Shown here in pieces: positions 33,038 through 44,379 of a stretch of 64,000 bases of DNA. The translations under genes were made by a program, and so were the position numbers. The notes beneath the pieces are model-generated. The model saw only the letters and a program-made list of their open reading frames with translations. It searched no databases and had not been told where the DNA came from. The stretch's first letter is position 1; every line of letters starts with the position of its first letter. The DNA comes from Athripsodes cinereus (Eukaryota > Arthropoda > Insecta > Trichoptera > Leptoceridae). The stretch spans positions 4,340,001-4,404,000 of the forward strand of contig OX388314.1 of NCBI GenBank assembly GCA_947579605.1, read 5' to 3'.

Positions 33038-34372
33038 TATATCGAGGGGTGAAAGGCTATTTGTTTTAAGCGACATTTTGTGAACTTTACAGGAGAGCAA
33101 TTTAAAGTTATTTTTTTTAGAAAAAAAAATATTACAAAAAAACGATTAGTCCTATTTAAAAACGTTCTAAGAACAGCATGTTTAAAAAAAATCAACACAT
33201 ATTTTGGCATAATTTTCAGTAATAATACCTTCAAAACATGCAAATTATGTGTCGCTTAATACAATTTGGCTATTATCCGGAGTCAGGAAAAATGATTCAA
33301 CCACCAACGGCATAAAACATTAATGAAGGGAAAAACGTTTTAAGCGACATCGCTGTAATTAATTAGTGGAAGGAATAACGATTTATCTGACATTGACCAA
33401 AGATAATTGAAATAGGCTATTTGTTTTAACTACAAGCTGAAAGATAAACGGAAACAGGAACAGTGACTTAAGCAACAATAACATTCTTAATTAATTGTTT
33501 TACATCCTCCTCCTGAAAGGATTTTATAAAACTAGGTAGTTGATACAAAATAATTTTTGTCGTAATGCTAAGTGAATCTTGGGTTTAAAAGAAAACATAA
33601 AAACATTAATTATGATATTTTTTATTAAATAAGTAAAAGAATTGTTGTCAATAATATTTATTGTTACAATGAGAAATCTGGAAAAATATTATAATAGCTA
33701 ATAAAACAATGCACTGGTATAATTATTAAAACAAACATAATCTTATCGAAAAAACAAAAACCAAAAAATAGATAAATAGAGATGAAATTATTAAAATTAT
33801 TATTTGTCTCAAATAACATGTTTTCAAAAATAAAAATGAGACGAAAAAGTTGAAACGACCATCATTATCAATATTACGAAATAGAAAATTGGTTGAACAG
33901 TCAAAAGTTGGTGCAAACGGTTGCAGCGAAAACGGTTCATGCGACATGCACTACTTTTTTAAATATCGGCTAAATGTATGAAGCGACAATGCAGAGAAAT
34001 AGCAGAAGAGGGCAAAACGGTTTAAGGTACTTTTTATGACAATTTGCACACACGGAAAAAAGCTTTAACTACCATCTATCTGCAAATTGGAAGAAAGAAA
34101 AATAGCTTATGCTCCAATAGTCTGTATTAATCAGTATTAATGAATGGTTTAAGTGAAGTGTTTAAATCAAGTGACAAATTTGATGTCAGATCATGCATCA
34201 CGTTTGAGAAATTAGACCTATTTTTTTTTTGTTCAAGCGCCAAAAAAGTACTCCGATTGACTCGAAACCTAGACCAATCGACGCAGAAAAATTTGCCGAT
34301 TCCGACCATATATATAACTCATTTTCGGCAAAAGTGTCGCTTAAAACAAATAGCCTTTCACCCCTCGATATA
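33038..34372. mobile_element. 1,335-bp DNA transposon with perfect 38-bp terminal inverted repeats
   Basis: The first 38 bases (33038-33075, starting TATATCGAGGGGTGAAAGGC) are exactly the reverse complement of 34335-34372. The ends sit in TATA, so the duplication may be TA or part of a TATA palindrome. Inside, degenerate forms of the terminal motif TGTTTTAAGCGACA recur in both directions, for example at about 33250, 33338, 33415, 33460, 33935, 33978, 34012 and 34145. Open frames are short (73, 97 and 98 codons) and motif-free, and no transposase catalytic region is recognisable. It is either a non-autonomous element or a badly decayed autonomous one. Perfect ends argue for recent activity. 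Superfamily unknown. Confidence 0.85.
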
Positions 34373-34374
34373 TT

Positions 34375-35770
34375 TATTACATGCAGTGAGTCCGCTGATT
34401 ACTCCACTTTTAGGAGACGTCGTGATGGTATAGGTTGTAAGATATATAGATCCTACATAGACATACCTTATTTTTATGGCATGGTAAGGATGACCCCGGT
34501 ATCTATTTTTTGTTACATGCTGTGAATCTACCCTTTTTTTGGAAGATGCCATCATATTCATTAGTATTTTTTTTGTCTGTTTACCTAGCTTGTTTTTATT
34601 TTTGTCGGTATGCCTACTTCTTTGTGAACTCGATGCTAGAGAACAAAAAAGACAGGCTCAATTTTCTTTAGTTAATAAAACAGTTATATTTAGAACTTCC
34701 GCAGTGACTTAATTAATCGTGAGCCGGCTTTCAAATGCATCAAACATAACTCATAGCTGGATTTGAAATAGATTTGTATTTACGTTAAATTCATTTATTT
34801 TAGGTTTACTGGAATACATTGTCTCGAGGCAATATTATGTACCTACGCCTTTTGTGCAAATTTATTTTGACAATCAACTGTTTATTATAATTTATTTTTT
34901 CGATCAACTGCGTTTTACAGAACACTCGAAAACTTATGGAAATGAGCGGGAGACCAATTCTTTTCTGGGTGCTCCGCCGAACAAATAATTTTCTTATTTA
35001 ATTTAAAATGGACTCAGTCGAATCACATAATGTACATTTAGTAACGAAGTAATATGATATCTATTATGAACAAATATTTATAATAATTATGATTGCATTA
35101 ATGAAATGGCATATTAACATTATACGGTGAAATTATCACATTCAGAATACAAATGAGGTTGAATACATATCATTTTGTTCTACAAGAATGTATTCAACTC
35201 CGTACATATGCCCGTCATAATGACTACGCCTCGTAGAAAAACTTACTTACTGTCTTGTTAATTGTGAACATTCTCACGAACATTTAAACCAATTTTTATT
35301 GTTAGTAAATGTTTGTTTCATAATGTGAAAATCTATTATGTTTTTGATGTTTCCTTGTTGATCTGCAGGAAAACTGGACGGATATCCAATGGAAACTTAA
35401 CTTGCATTATAACTATGTATCTTCAAGTATTGTTCTGATTAATATCGTTACATTTTTTTTGGGTACCACCTACACACGTATTAAGTTTTGTCAATAATAT
35501 AAAATGTACGAAACGAAGAAAATCGTTTAAAAATAATAAATTTTCAACTTGATGCACGTCATTTGATAGCTTTTGTTCCGTTCCTAATAGACAGTTCCTT
35601 GCCATTTGAAGGAGATTTGGGTAATTTGAAAATCAACTTGGAGTTCTACAATCAGATGAGAAATTCTATTATCAGTTCGCCTAATAAGCATGTATTATCA
35701 GAGGGAGAAGTAACTGTATTAAAAAAGTTATAAAAACAATCAGTACCTACGTGTAAATTTGATAGTAATT
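34375..35770. other. Mostly gene-free; family A fragment at 34910-34985
   Basis: The only item recognised is TTTTACAGAACACTCGAAAA plus GAGCGGGAGACCAATTCTTT at 34913-34965, which match the right-hand blocks of family A in plus orientation. Confidence 0.45.
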
Positions 35771-35774
35771 TTTC

Positions 35775-35824
35775 ATGCATTTATTCAATAAATCAAATTG
35801 TTTTGATTCATTGAATAAATGCAT
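35775..35824. repeat. 50-bp near-perfect hairpin
   Basis: ATGCATTTATTCAATAAATC and its complement TGATTCATTGAATAAATGCAT pair over about 22 bp around a few-base loop, with one bulged A. It is too short to class as a transposon. It may be a solo palindrome or a remnant of one. Confidence 0.8.
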
Positions 35825-35829
35825 AGGAT

Positions 35830-37560
35830 TTCGAACCCAATGGTGTAGTAGTACCTACTCTTATCTCCAGTGTTCCTCGAATATGCTTTGTTACGATTGC
35901 ATGCATACTGCGCTCTAGAGACACCTTTGAATTAGAACATTTTGCCTCCCGTCCAGAACTGGTTGCCTGCGATAAATTCCATCACTTCCTTCATAAATTA
36001 AATTCAACACTGTTCACAAATATGACACAACAAACAGTGTTAGTTTTATATTTTAAATTAAATCCAAAATTCTACTTCCGTCATAAATTACCACTGTGAT
36101 TGCGTTTCTGGCAACCGCGCACTATTTAATGATTCCAAAAATTCAACTACATGCTTTGTCGTGTTGCAAATTATTTATTTATTATCAATTAGTGCAAAAA
36201 ATCAAAGTCATTATTGTTATTATATACCTAACTGTTTTCACTGATTATTTACAATCGCAATAAATTACTCGATCATAGTAATTATCTGTTGTGTAAATCG
36301 ATAATTATAAAAAAAGTGTTTCCTAAATTTAATAAACTGCAAAATAATCTTATTAGTATGCGGTTAATGAATGTACGGTGTTACATATTATATTATATTA
36401 ACCAGTAAGTGGAACATAGTTTATTTATTATTATAAAGTTTGCATGTTCCGTACTCGTTAAGTTACCTCCGAGATTTATGTAATTTCCTTTTCATTATTT
36501 GTGTTTTTATTTTTTTGTCTCGTTATGATTTAGATGTGCCTAGAAGAAGGATAATATTCATTCGTGTTTTGGTGGTGTATTTTGAAACTAATAAATCTTC
36601 GTTTTGTAATGAAATATAATTTTAGAAATTTTTCTTTACTTTGCCCTTCAACTCTCCTCTCGGGAGCGCAGGACAGAAGCCAACCTCTCCCATTCTCTGC
36701 GCCAATTGAGTCATATCTTTCCATGACATTCACAGCGCTCTGATGTCTTTGTCATAGGAAAAAATATTCACTTATTTACCAACATTCTATACACAAAATT
36801 CCTCTTGCATCCGTTTATTTTGTTTGAAATCCTCATTCCTCACCCTATACGGAAACGTTTTACCAACCATTCTTCTCGAAGATAGCACCTCCACAGCATT
36901 TATTCTCCTGGTTCTACTTCAATCACGTTCAAGTTTCACTTGCATATTATGAGAATGTCGGTACCAGAACGTTGTGCAGCACTTTTCCATGTTCGACTCA
37001 TTGCTATAATATTATTGTTGCTTATATTTAATATACAACAACTATTTTCGTTAATTGAATCATCTTCTTTAGATAGTTTTGATAGTGAGCGTATGTTTTA
37101 TATCTTTGATCCATTCAATAATATTTTGACCTAATAACAATAATAAAAGTTGAGTGATGTGCGAAGCATTTAACATTTTTCCCTCGTATACATTCTCTCA
37201 TAATATTATGTTGTAGTTTCGTCATCTTGCCACTTAATAAAAATACATACTCCACTTTACATCAACATACTGTGTATTATTAATAATATTTCATAGGTAG
37301 GTACTATAAATATGAAGATGATTTTGTGATGAAACTATGAAACATAAATAATATTTCACGATGTCTTCTTTGAACTTTGTACACGTTGTACCATAAACGA
37401 AATCGACTGTCAAGTTCCATTACTCAACAAGTCGACAATTTAGAAAAGTTTGATTAAATTGGCAATACATAAAATCGACGCCACTTTTTCAATTCCACCG
37501 GCAAATAACTATCAAAAGTACATATTAAATATTTAGTTGTGGAAAAAAATTACTACTCTC
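35830..37560. other. Gene-free stretch with one weak repeat
   Basis: At about 36650-36730 a patch (TCTCCTCTCGGGAGC, CCAACCTCTCCCATT, TGAGTCATATCTTTCC) resembles 48832-48925 and may be an old repeat. No gene is recognised. Confidence 0.4.
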
Positions 37561-37562
37561 TT

Positions 37563-37665
37563 ACTACACCATCACGACATATCCTAGAAGTTGGGTAGTC
37601 AGCAGAATGGCTGCACAAAATAAACATGCAGGCCGTCTTCTCGCTGCCAATAAAAAATTAAAGAC
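37563..37665 (+). mobile_element. Family A MITE fragment (left part)
   Basis: CACCATCACGACATATCCTA, GGGTAGTCAGCAGAATGGCTGC and AATAAACATGCAGGCCGTC follow the order of the intact copy at 45538. The match is lost after about 37665. Confidence 0.6.
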
Positions 37666-37669
37666 ACAT

Positions 37670-38215
37670 ATTTACAATTTCACAAATATATATTTCGAAT
37701 TGTTTACTACTGAATGGAACAAAGATAACGTGTGTCTTCCATAGTGTGATTGTTATATAGTGTATTTCACTATCTGTTGTATTTTTATAGCATAATATTA
37801 ATATTCCAAAATTGTAAAAATGGTCATTTTTCCTGCATATGATAATGGATTCTACTTGTTGAGCTATGGAATTGGACATTCGATATATTATGTACACTTC
37901 AATATCTACTGTTCAGTTCGCTATTCAGACATACATTTTGAATTCGTTCAAGTCTAGTTTAGTTGTAGAGCAAATATAGCGTAACGATACGTCAATATTA
38001 ATATTACTATTGGTCTTTTGTTTGTTGAGTAGATTGATAAACATTGAAAGAGTTGGATAGTTTATTTCATAACCATACCGTCTGTTAATACTCTTCGCGG
38101 CTTCTTCACGGACTGTCATCGGAAATCATAACAAATGATCGTCTTTTCAAATGTTCACGATGTATAATAGGTAGTATATTAATCCACATTATATGCAAAC
38201 ATCGCGATTAGATCC
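37670..38215. other. No gene seen
   Basis: Two minus-strand frames of 79 and 64 codons without motifs; nothing else. Confidence 0.4.
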
Positions 38216-38220
38216 ACCCA

Positions 38221-38975
38221 ATAGATGCAGATCTTGTTTTCAAAGATCTTGTTTATTTGTAAGCGATTAAGATCTATAGCATGTATGTTATTTAAGATAA
38301 AATATTTTGTACCGAGGTCCACACTTGTTACTGTGTACAAGTCTTTGGCAGAATCTTTAATCAGATATGGTATTGGTAGCTGGGGCAATTGTACTAATTC
38401 TAATTTGAAAAGGGTAATGTTCGCACAAAAATCGATATTAAGACTTATAGTAAAAAAAGAAATTTGCAACGCGGCGCGAAATAATATTTCTCTGTATTTC
38501 AAAAAGTTAAATGTATTATCTGCTAAAGGCTTGTTTTGGCAGAGAGTTGTCCTTGACCAGTTTTCAAAAACCGAATATAAAGAAAAACCTCGACATATGC
38601 ATCACACAAGATTTAAATTTAATGAAGGATATGTAGTCCCTAAATTCAATAATAAATACGGAAAAAGAACATTTGAATATAACGTGCCAAAAATACTTAA
38701 TATGATGCCGGTATCTATTAAGAAATGCAAGAGTAAAAATATTGCAAAAAAATTAGTCAAGGAATGGTTAATAAAGTGTGGATTTATATATAACTAATAA
38801 TTATTTTTGTATTTAGGTTAATGTCGTATTAGGTCAATATATGTATAAAGTATGTTATAAGAGAACACGCCGACAAATCTTTTAGATTTGGCGTGACTCA
38901 TTATCATAAGATATATATATTTATTATTCAATGTACTATTTTCATTAAATAAAAAAAAAAAAAAAAAAAAAAAAA
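38221..38975 (+). mobile_element. 5'-truncated LINE with poly(A) tail
   Basis: Starts within ORF2, continues through its stop at 38795-38797, a short 3' UTR with the hairpin CGCCGACAAATCTTTTAGATTTGGCG (about 38869-38894), and ends in A25 (38951-38975). A small duplication (AGATCTTGTTT at about 38228 and 38244) sits at the 5' boundary. TTAGAT occurs both upstream (about 38208) and just after the tail (about 38980), a possible but weak target duplication. The long pure A tail argues for a comparatively recent insertion. Confidence 0.8.
38225..38797 (+). pseudogene. LINE ORF2 C-terminal fragment, 190 codons
   Basis: The frame carries an R-L-R-S segment near residue 16, LVTVYKSLAESLIRYGIGSWG at about residues 34-54, QKSILRLIV, and a final RTFEYNVPKILNMMPVSIKK-like segment. 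This is the RT thumb and C-terminal region shared by jockey/CR1-like LINEs; compare QYGIIGWG and VKWYNALP in the LINE at 3293-5250. The catalytic FADD box lies upstream of the truncation and is missing. The frame is uninterrupted to its stop, so decay has been slight. The codons are very AT-rich. No protein is expected because the copy lacks a promoter. Confidence 0.85.
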
Positions 38976-38979
38976 GTGT

Positions 38980-40765
38980 TTAGATAGCTGAGCTTTAATT
39001 TAGCAAAAGCTGGTAAGTGAGAGCCACATGCTTGTTTTTCGAAAGTAATGCGGATGAATAGGCAATAAAAAATAAATATTGTAAACCGATTGAACTGCTT
39101 GTAATAAAAATCATGAGTAAATGGTTGGCTGGAAATAATTGTTTAAACCTAATATGCTCGTCTATTGCCAGTTTGTTGTTGTAATATAACGTTTTCACTC
39201 TCTTAATTTTGTCAGTATTGCTGATACGATTTCATTTATTTAGATATTGATTTTGACACGATTATACATGTTCCTGAAATATCCAAGAGTAAGTGGTGAG
39301 AACTCTCCCTCTTAATGTAGATTACCTGGAAATTATACACAGCGATTTATGATTGAACTGTAGGTATCGCATTTTGAGAATATTTTATAAGTATTTTAGT
39401 CCACCTTATTCGATTTTGCGGTAATTCTACTCCTATTTTTTTAGATATTCATATTGATTTAGAGTCAATTAATTGAAATTTATAATAATTTAGTTTAGTA
39501 GGACGAATGGTAATCAAATTTCTGTATGATTGAATTGTATTATACGATGCCGTCATTTGATTATTAAAATGAGACAATCTGGACTTTGTCATAACTTAAT
39601 TGTATCGTATAGAACTCTATAGTAACATTACTTACTATATGTTTTGCAGTACTGACGAGATCCCACTGTGTCCATTCCATTAGTTTAGTGTCATACTGCG
39701 ACATTGGATCAGACAAGAGTTTATAGTGTTCAAATCAATCATGCCATTCATTGACAAACTTCAACATAGGATTCTATACAATGTTCACATAATACAGGCA
39801 CTATCATCTCGTCATGCAATGTACAATACAATGAAATAATAACCATGGTAACAATATGTGAAACTTTATAGACTCAGGTTCGATATTTCAATGTACCTTT
39901 AGAGAAACCCTTACTTTAAAGTTCATCTTATCTCGATTATTTGTTAAATTTACACCATTTTACAAAAGATAGATAGAGTGACCCTTAGTGACACTTACCA
40001 GCCCTTATATTATTATTAAAGTTTTAGTAATTGTTCGATTTTGATAATAATTGACATGATATTAACACTTACCCATTAAAGCTAATTAGTATCCTTTACA
40101 TTTTTATAAAAATTAGTTGCATTGTAATGAATTTTATTGGATTAAAAACAAAATAAGTCGACATAAGCTGGAATTTATAATAAGGGTCACCATATAGGCC
40201 AATTAAATATCGGAACTCAGTGGATCGATATGCGTGGGATTCGATACAAACAATCGTAGAAACGTATAAATCGGATTATTTTTTTATATTAATTATATTA
40301 TTAATCTCCCGAACTATAATAATATGAATACATATATTGAAGGATTATTTTTGTTTGCTCTGCAGTGATTCAATTAATTTAGCTTAATATTGGTGGTAAT
40401 TAATAGCTACGTATTATATAATATAACGGGTACCTAATGTTACAATGCAAATAATTCTTTATCGTTATCGATATGCCTTCAATATGCCTGAGTAAACAAA
40501 AGTGTTAAAATGATCGCAATAAACATAACGTTCTATTGGATTTGAATCTTATCTTTAAAGACATTTAGCATCCCGTATTCAGCGATCGTAAAGACATATA
40601 AATAAACTTCGTATTTTATGTAACTGTATATTATATAAATTGCAGCCCATTATCTAGTTCATTTCCTTTCATTGTTGTTTTTGTAATTGACTTGATGAGT
40701 TTGTTTTATGATTCGAACATTTTAACTCTTTACGGGAAAGAGTGAAGGACTACATGGTCCTGTAG
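38980..40765. other. Gene-free AT-rich stretch
   Basis: No gene or element recognised. A CCTGAAATATCCAAGAG string near 39272 resembles strings at 3255, 51242 and 53103 that lie in or near LINE 3' UTRs. Confidence 0.4.
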
Positions 40766-40769
40766 TTAA

Positions 40770-40872
40770 GTGTTTGTAGAAACTTTCCGACTAGAGCAGG
40801 ACATGGAGACCTTTGCATGAGTAATTGCTAATGTTGGAGAGACTTCATATTATACACGTAGAAGAAATTGAT
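40770..40872 (+). pseudogene. LINE ORF C-terminus relic (VIANV-type)
   Basis: The frame reads TFRLEQDMETFA, a stop, then VIANVGETSYYTRRRN. It fits the same C-terminal consensus as the relics at 5838 and 20190, with one nonsense change. Confidence 0.55.
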
Positions 40873-40918
40873 GGGAAACTAATATTTTAAGGTCTGTGAC
40901 ATCACCTCGTACCTAGTA

Positions 40919-41190
40919 CTTAATGACATTATTACGAATGTTTGGAGACAAAAAACTTTACTAATACCACTAAAAAAAAATTCTACGCCCGACCAAGGTT
41001 TCAATAGGTATGATGTCATTCTCAAGTGCAATATTTGTCGTCCTGTCATTCATAAGCGCAATATTTCGCGCGAACAATATTTTTTTAGTGGTATTAGTAA
41101 AGTTTTTTGACTCCAAACATTCGTAATAATGTTTCGAAACCACCACAGCATTACCGCCAAATCAATAAATAATATTCTTAATGACATTAT
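40919..41190. mobile_element. Inverted-repeat element between 14-bp direct repeats
   Basis: CTTAATGACATTAT occurs at 40919-40932 and 41177-41190. Between them, an inverted repeat of about 50 bp per arm begins ATTACGAATGTTTGGAG at 40931 and ends at about 41130. A 46-bp non-inverted, A-rich stretch follows before the second direct repeat. The central loop has two TCATTC(T/A)-CAAG/TAAG-x-GCAATATTT near-repeats. Either an IR-type MITE was copied together with flanking DNA, or the whole is a retroposed hairpin with a long target duplication. Non-coding. Confidence 0.7.
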
Positions 41191-41194
41191 CTAA

Positions 41195-42870
41195 TGATAT
41201 GTGAGTTATATAAATAAAAAGAATCGAAATGTTATTGACTGGTTAACAACTAATCGATTGATAAAATTATCGATTATTACATTGTATGTAACTATGTGTG
41301 TATAGTTCATTGACTAGAATACGAGTGTAATTAGTATTACCAGAATTAGGTAGGTACTTACATTTCGTATCAATAATATTCTCTTTAGGTGAGGTAACGC
41401 CCTTATCGTTTATTTGTTTAATTGGAGTCGGCTGGGTACCTTTTCATAATATACTCGACATTTTATCATTCTCGTTAGCTACATAGTTTTATCTATTTTT
41501 GGTGTGTAGCCATTATACAGAAATTCTTTGTCGTTGCACATAGGTAAATCATATAATTGCCCCCACTGCAATTGAATTATAATAAAATGTATGAATTAGA
41601 GTGCATTTTTCAATATTTACAGTCGTGTTTCACGGCAGAGATATCAGGTAAATTATTTTGGTGCACTACCTGCTATCCTGCTAATCAACTCTTTCACTTT
41701 TCTAGATTCGCATCTAGAAACAAATCTTGCCAAGATTTTATTTTCATACTCCGTTTTATACTCCCTCTCTAACTCCCCATAGAGGACTGAAATTAAATAA
41801 GACAATACATTAAAGCAAAGTGAATTTCGAGATATCTTGTTTTTCATAAATTTCTTCTCTCATTTCTGAAAATTGTTTTTTAGTTTCAGCACTACAGCTT
41901 TTGAGAGTACTGTACCTAGTCTAATTATTATTTAATAGAATAATTTGTCAAGTTCGTATCATGTACCACAGTAATACATTTCTGAGAATGGATTCAATTT
42001 AAAGTGCTCAAATTCGTTCATATGATAGATAGCGTAGAATTGAATTTAAAAAGTATTATTGTCACGTTTACCACAGCTCACCTGGACTTATTTCTAAGCT
42101 TTAAAAAGAAAAAAAAACAGTGGCATTTTGCTGTTCGTCTGATGGAATTTGTAGCTGCAACGTTCAATATCAATATTCAGCTGAAAGCTCTCTACCATTT
42201 AATTCACAGATCAGCTACTAACGATCTTTATATTTTCCTCTTATAAACTGCATAATTTGCTTTCGTGTGCATGTTTGTCGATTCGTTCTTGTTTTCTGTA
42301 TCATACATACATCTGTTTCTCTTATTCTACTTCGATCGGGAATCCATCGCGCATACCTACTTCCTCCATAAATCCCTAATGTCCATTGATACTGCTTTCA
42401 GGATTTCTGAACATTGTAGACTGATTCTTTCGACACATAAATTAATATATTAGACTTGTGACTCAAATCTTGGAATAATTTGTACCGGCCATCATTTTAT
42501 TAGATCGTCTTACTAGTATATACAAATATTTCTAAAGATTGTGGATAAATAATATTCGTTAATCAAATTTAACGAAACGTTTGATTGCAGTTTTTGTTTG
42601 GTTCACCAATGCATTATTATCTATTAATGATTATTCTCGTGCCGTAATTCTATTTAATCTGTAGTACGTCCTTAGCTGTACATAATATAATATAGAGAAG
42701 TGTTGCTGCTAATATGCACATTAGTGTACTTGAACATAAAAGCCTGTGCATAATAATAATTCTATACGTGAAGATGTGCCGTTATGAATTATTATGATAT
42801 CTTGTTCTTGATATTAAATAGTCATTTTGATGTTGGAATTAATATATTATGCTGATGATATTTTTTTCTT
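41195..42870. other. Gene-free AT-rich stretch
   Basis: Several motif-free frames of 60-80 codons (41557-42453) occur, no more than expected. No element is recognised. Confidence 0.4.
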
Positions 42871-42877
42871 GTTACAG

Positions 42878-42923
42878 ATTTAGCAATCAAACGCTGGATT
42901 GAAATTTGGATGTTTGTGATTTG
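42878..42923 (+). other. Candidate 46-nt mini-exon
   Basis: TTTTTTTCTTGTTACAG ends at 42877 and G/GTAAGC follows 42923, giving near-consensus acceptor and donor. Only the frame beginning after two bases is open (LAIKRWIEIWMFVI). The entry phase matches the exit phase of the 13478-13510 candidate. No other support; chance is likely. Confidence 0.2.
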
Positions 42924-43167
42924 GTAAGCATATTTTTAATAATATAAATTCTACATTTTCCTTTCACATCGTATGTGGAGATTTGCAATGTTTATTAGTC
43001 AATTTTTTCAAGAACACACGTACCTGCATTACTGCAGTACAGTATTGAATACAGTTTTCTGATCTTATGATAATATTCGCCTATGGTTTCTTCACGTGGT
43101 CGTTATTAAAATTGAATGATTATCAAAATACGTTGTTAAATCATTTTCGGCACCGTGTATAAATAGG

Positions 43168-43312
43168 GTTAGTTGGGAGAGATCGCGCCTTTGCGATAAA
43201 CTCGCCCTCTGTATATTGATTGTATTTAATTTGAATGTATACCTTTTATGTAATTGTTTTTAATCAATGTACAGTAAAGAATGAATAAAATAAAATAAAT
43301 AAATAGGCATTA
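43168..43312 (+). mobile_element. LINE 3' UTR and tail
   Basis: Nearly identical in sense orientation to the antisense 3' UTR at 10592-10740: GGGTTAGTTGGGAGAGATCG, GCGATAAACTCGCCCTCTG, then AATGTACAGTAAAGAATGAA and AAAT units. The ORF part is absent, so this is a very short 5'-truncated copy. Confidence 0.8.
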
Positions 43313-43361
43313 GAATTATTGAGAATAAGATAAGGAATAGAAAAAAAATTGTTTAGGTATA

Positions 43362-43514
43362 GTCGTTTCAGTGAAACGAACTGTCATCAAAATTATGTCG
43401 GGTGGTGAATCGCTTTCATCCATAATCTCTAGTGATCACTATTGATGAAACGTATATTCACACCTTTTCAATTTGGAGGATCATCCAGAGTGAACAAGTG
43501 TGAATACCTCTTAA
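43362..43514. mobile_element. Partial TTAA MITE, copy 3 (reversed)
   Basis: Ends in TTAA at 43511-43514 with the terminal block GTGAACAAGTGTGAATACCT before it, the reverse complement of the left end of copy 2. It extends inward to TCGTTTCAGTGAAACGA at about 43364 and stops there, so only about one third of the element remains. Confidence 0.7.
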
Positions 43515-43519
43515 TAATA

Positions 43520-44280
43520 CAAACATTTTAAATCCAATAGCGTTTAGGTTTTATTTTCGTCTTAGAGATCAAACTATAATCTTAAAATACGATACCAAAC
43601 GCTTTGAAAAAGCAATAAATGATTTTCAAACGAGACAATGGAGTTTTATGTAAGTACATGAAAATGTATAGTTTAATATCTTATCCCCTTTTCGTAAAAA
43701 AACATAAAATTCTCTGTCGAAATCGATAAATTACCCTCTCAATTTGATATCCAATAGTGTACGTTTTTTTATTGTCTATCACATTGACTTGAAAAAGGCG
43801 ACAACATTGACCTTAAAATACCGACAGTTATACGTAATTATAGAAACCATTGTACTTAAATATGAACATATTGTAGTATTAATCTCCGCTGTTGTTGTTA
43901 AATTTCACTTTCAGCCTTTTCGTCACACTGAACGACGTTGACTGTTTATATTCAGAGCACAGAAACTACGGAACAGACCTTGCATTAACTTTTAACGAGT
44001 TAATGAACTTTCTTTAAAAATGTCATGTATTTTTTAGTTAATCTCAATTATTTTAATTGTAACATTAAATTATTCCGTTAAATCAATTACGTTTCTTTTT
44101 CCGAGGGTGGAAGGGATTCCGTAGCGATTTTTCAAAGAGCTAGTACCCATCACAGTTACCGACTTTTTGAAGTAGCATCGTAGTACAATTTTTTATCCCG
44201 AATATTCGTGGTGAGTTTTTATTTTATGTGTAAATAATTTATCTCCAAGAATAAACTGTATCTTACGTCACATTTTCTAT
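43520..44280. other. No gene seen
   Basis: Includes TTAA-rich DNA at 43985-44100 that may belong to the hAT-like remnant that follows. A 65-codon frame at 43744 has no motif. Confidence 0.4.
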
Positions 44281-44284
44281 ATCT

Positions 44285-44365
44285 AACGAGTAATACAGTT
44301 AATTTTTTTAACGGATTAAAGATTAACTGAATTCAATTTTTAATTAACGGTGCCCAGTTTGCTAG
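44285..44365. mobile_element. Possible hAT-like terminus, relative of 7300-7396
   Basis: On the minus strand from about 44362, CAAACTGGGCACCGTTAATT is followed by TTAATC/GTTAA repeats, as in the element end at 7396 (CAGAGCTGGGTGCC). The CAG terminus has decayed. Confidence 0.3.
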
Positions 44366-44379
44366 GGGATATTATAATT

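Noticed and set aside
33726..33947. Frame inside the 1.3-kb transposon as a transposase fragment
   Set aside because: Only 73 codons, no DDE-type or zinc-finger pattern, and it contains translated end-motif repeats.
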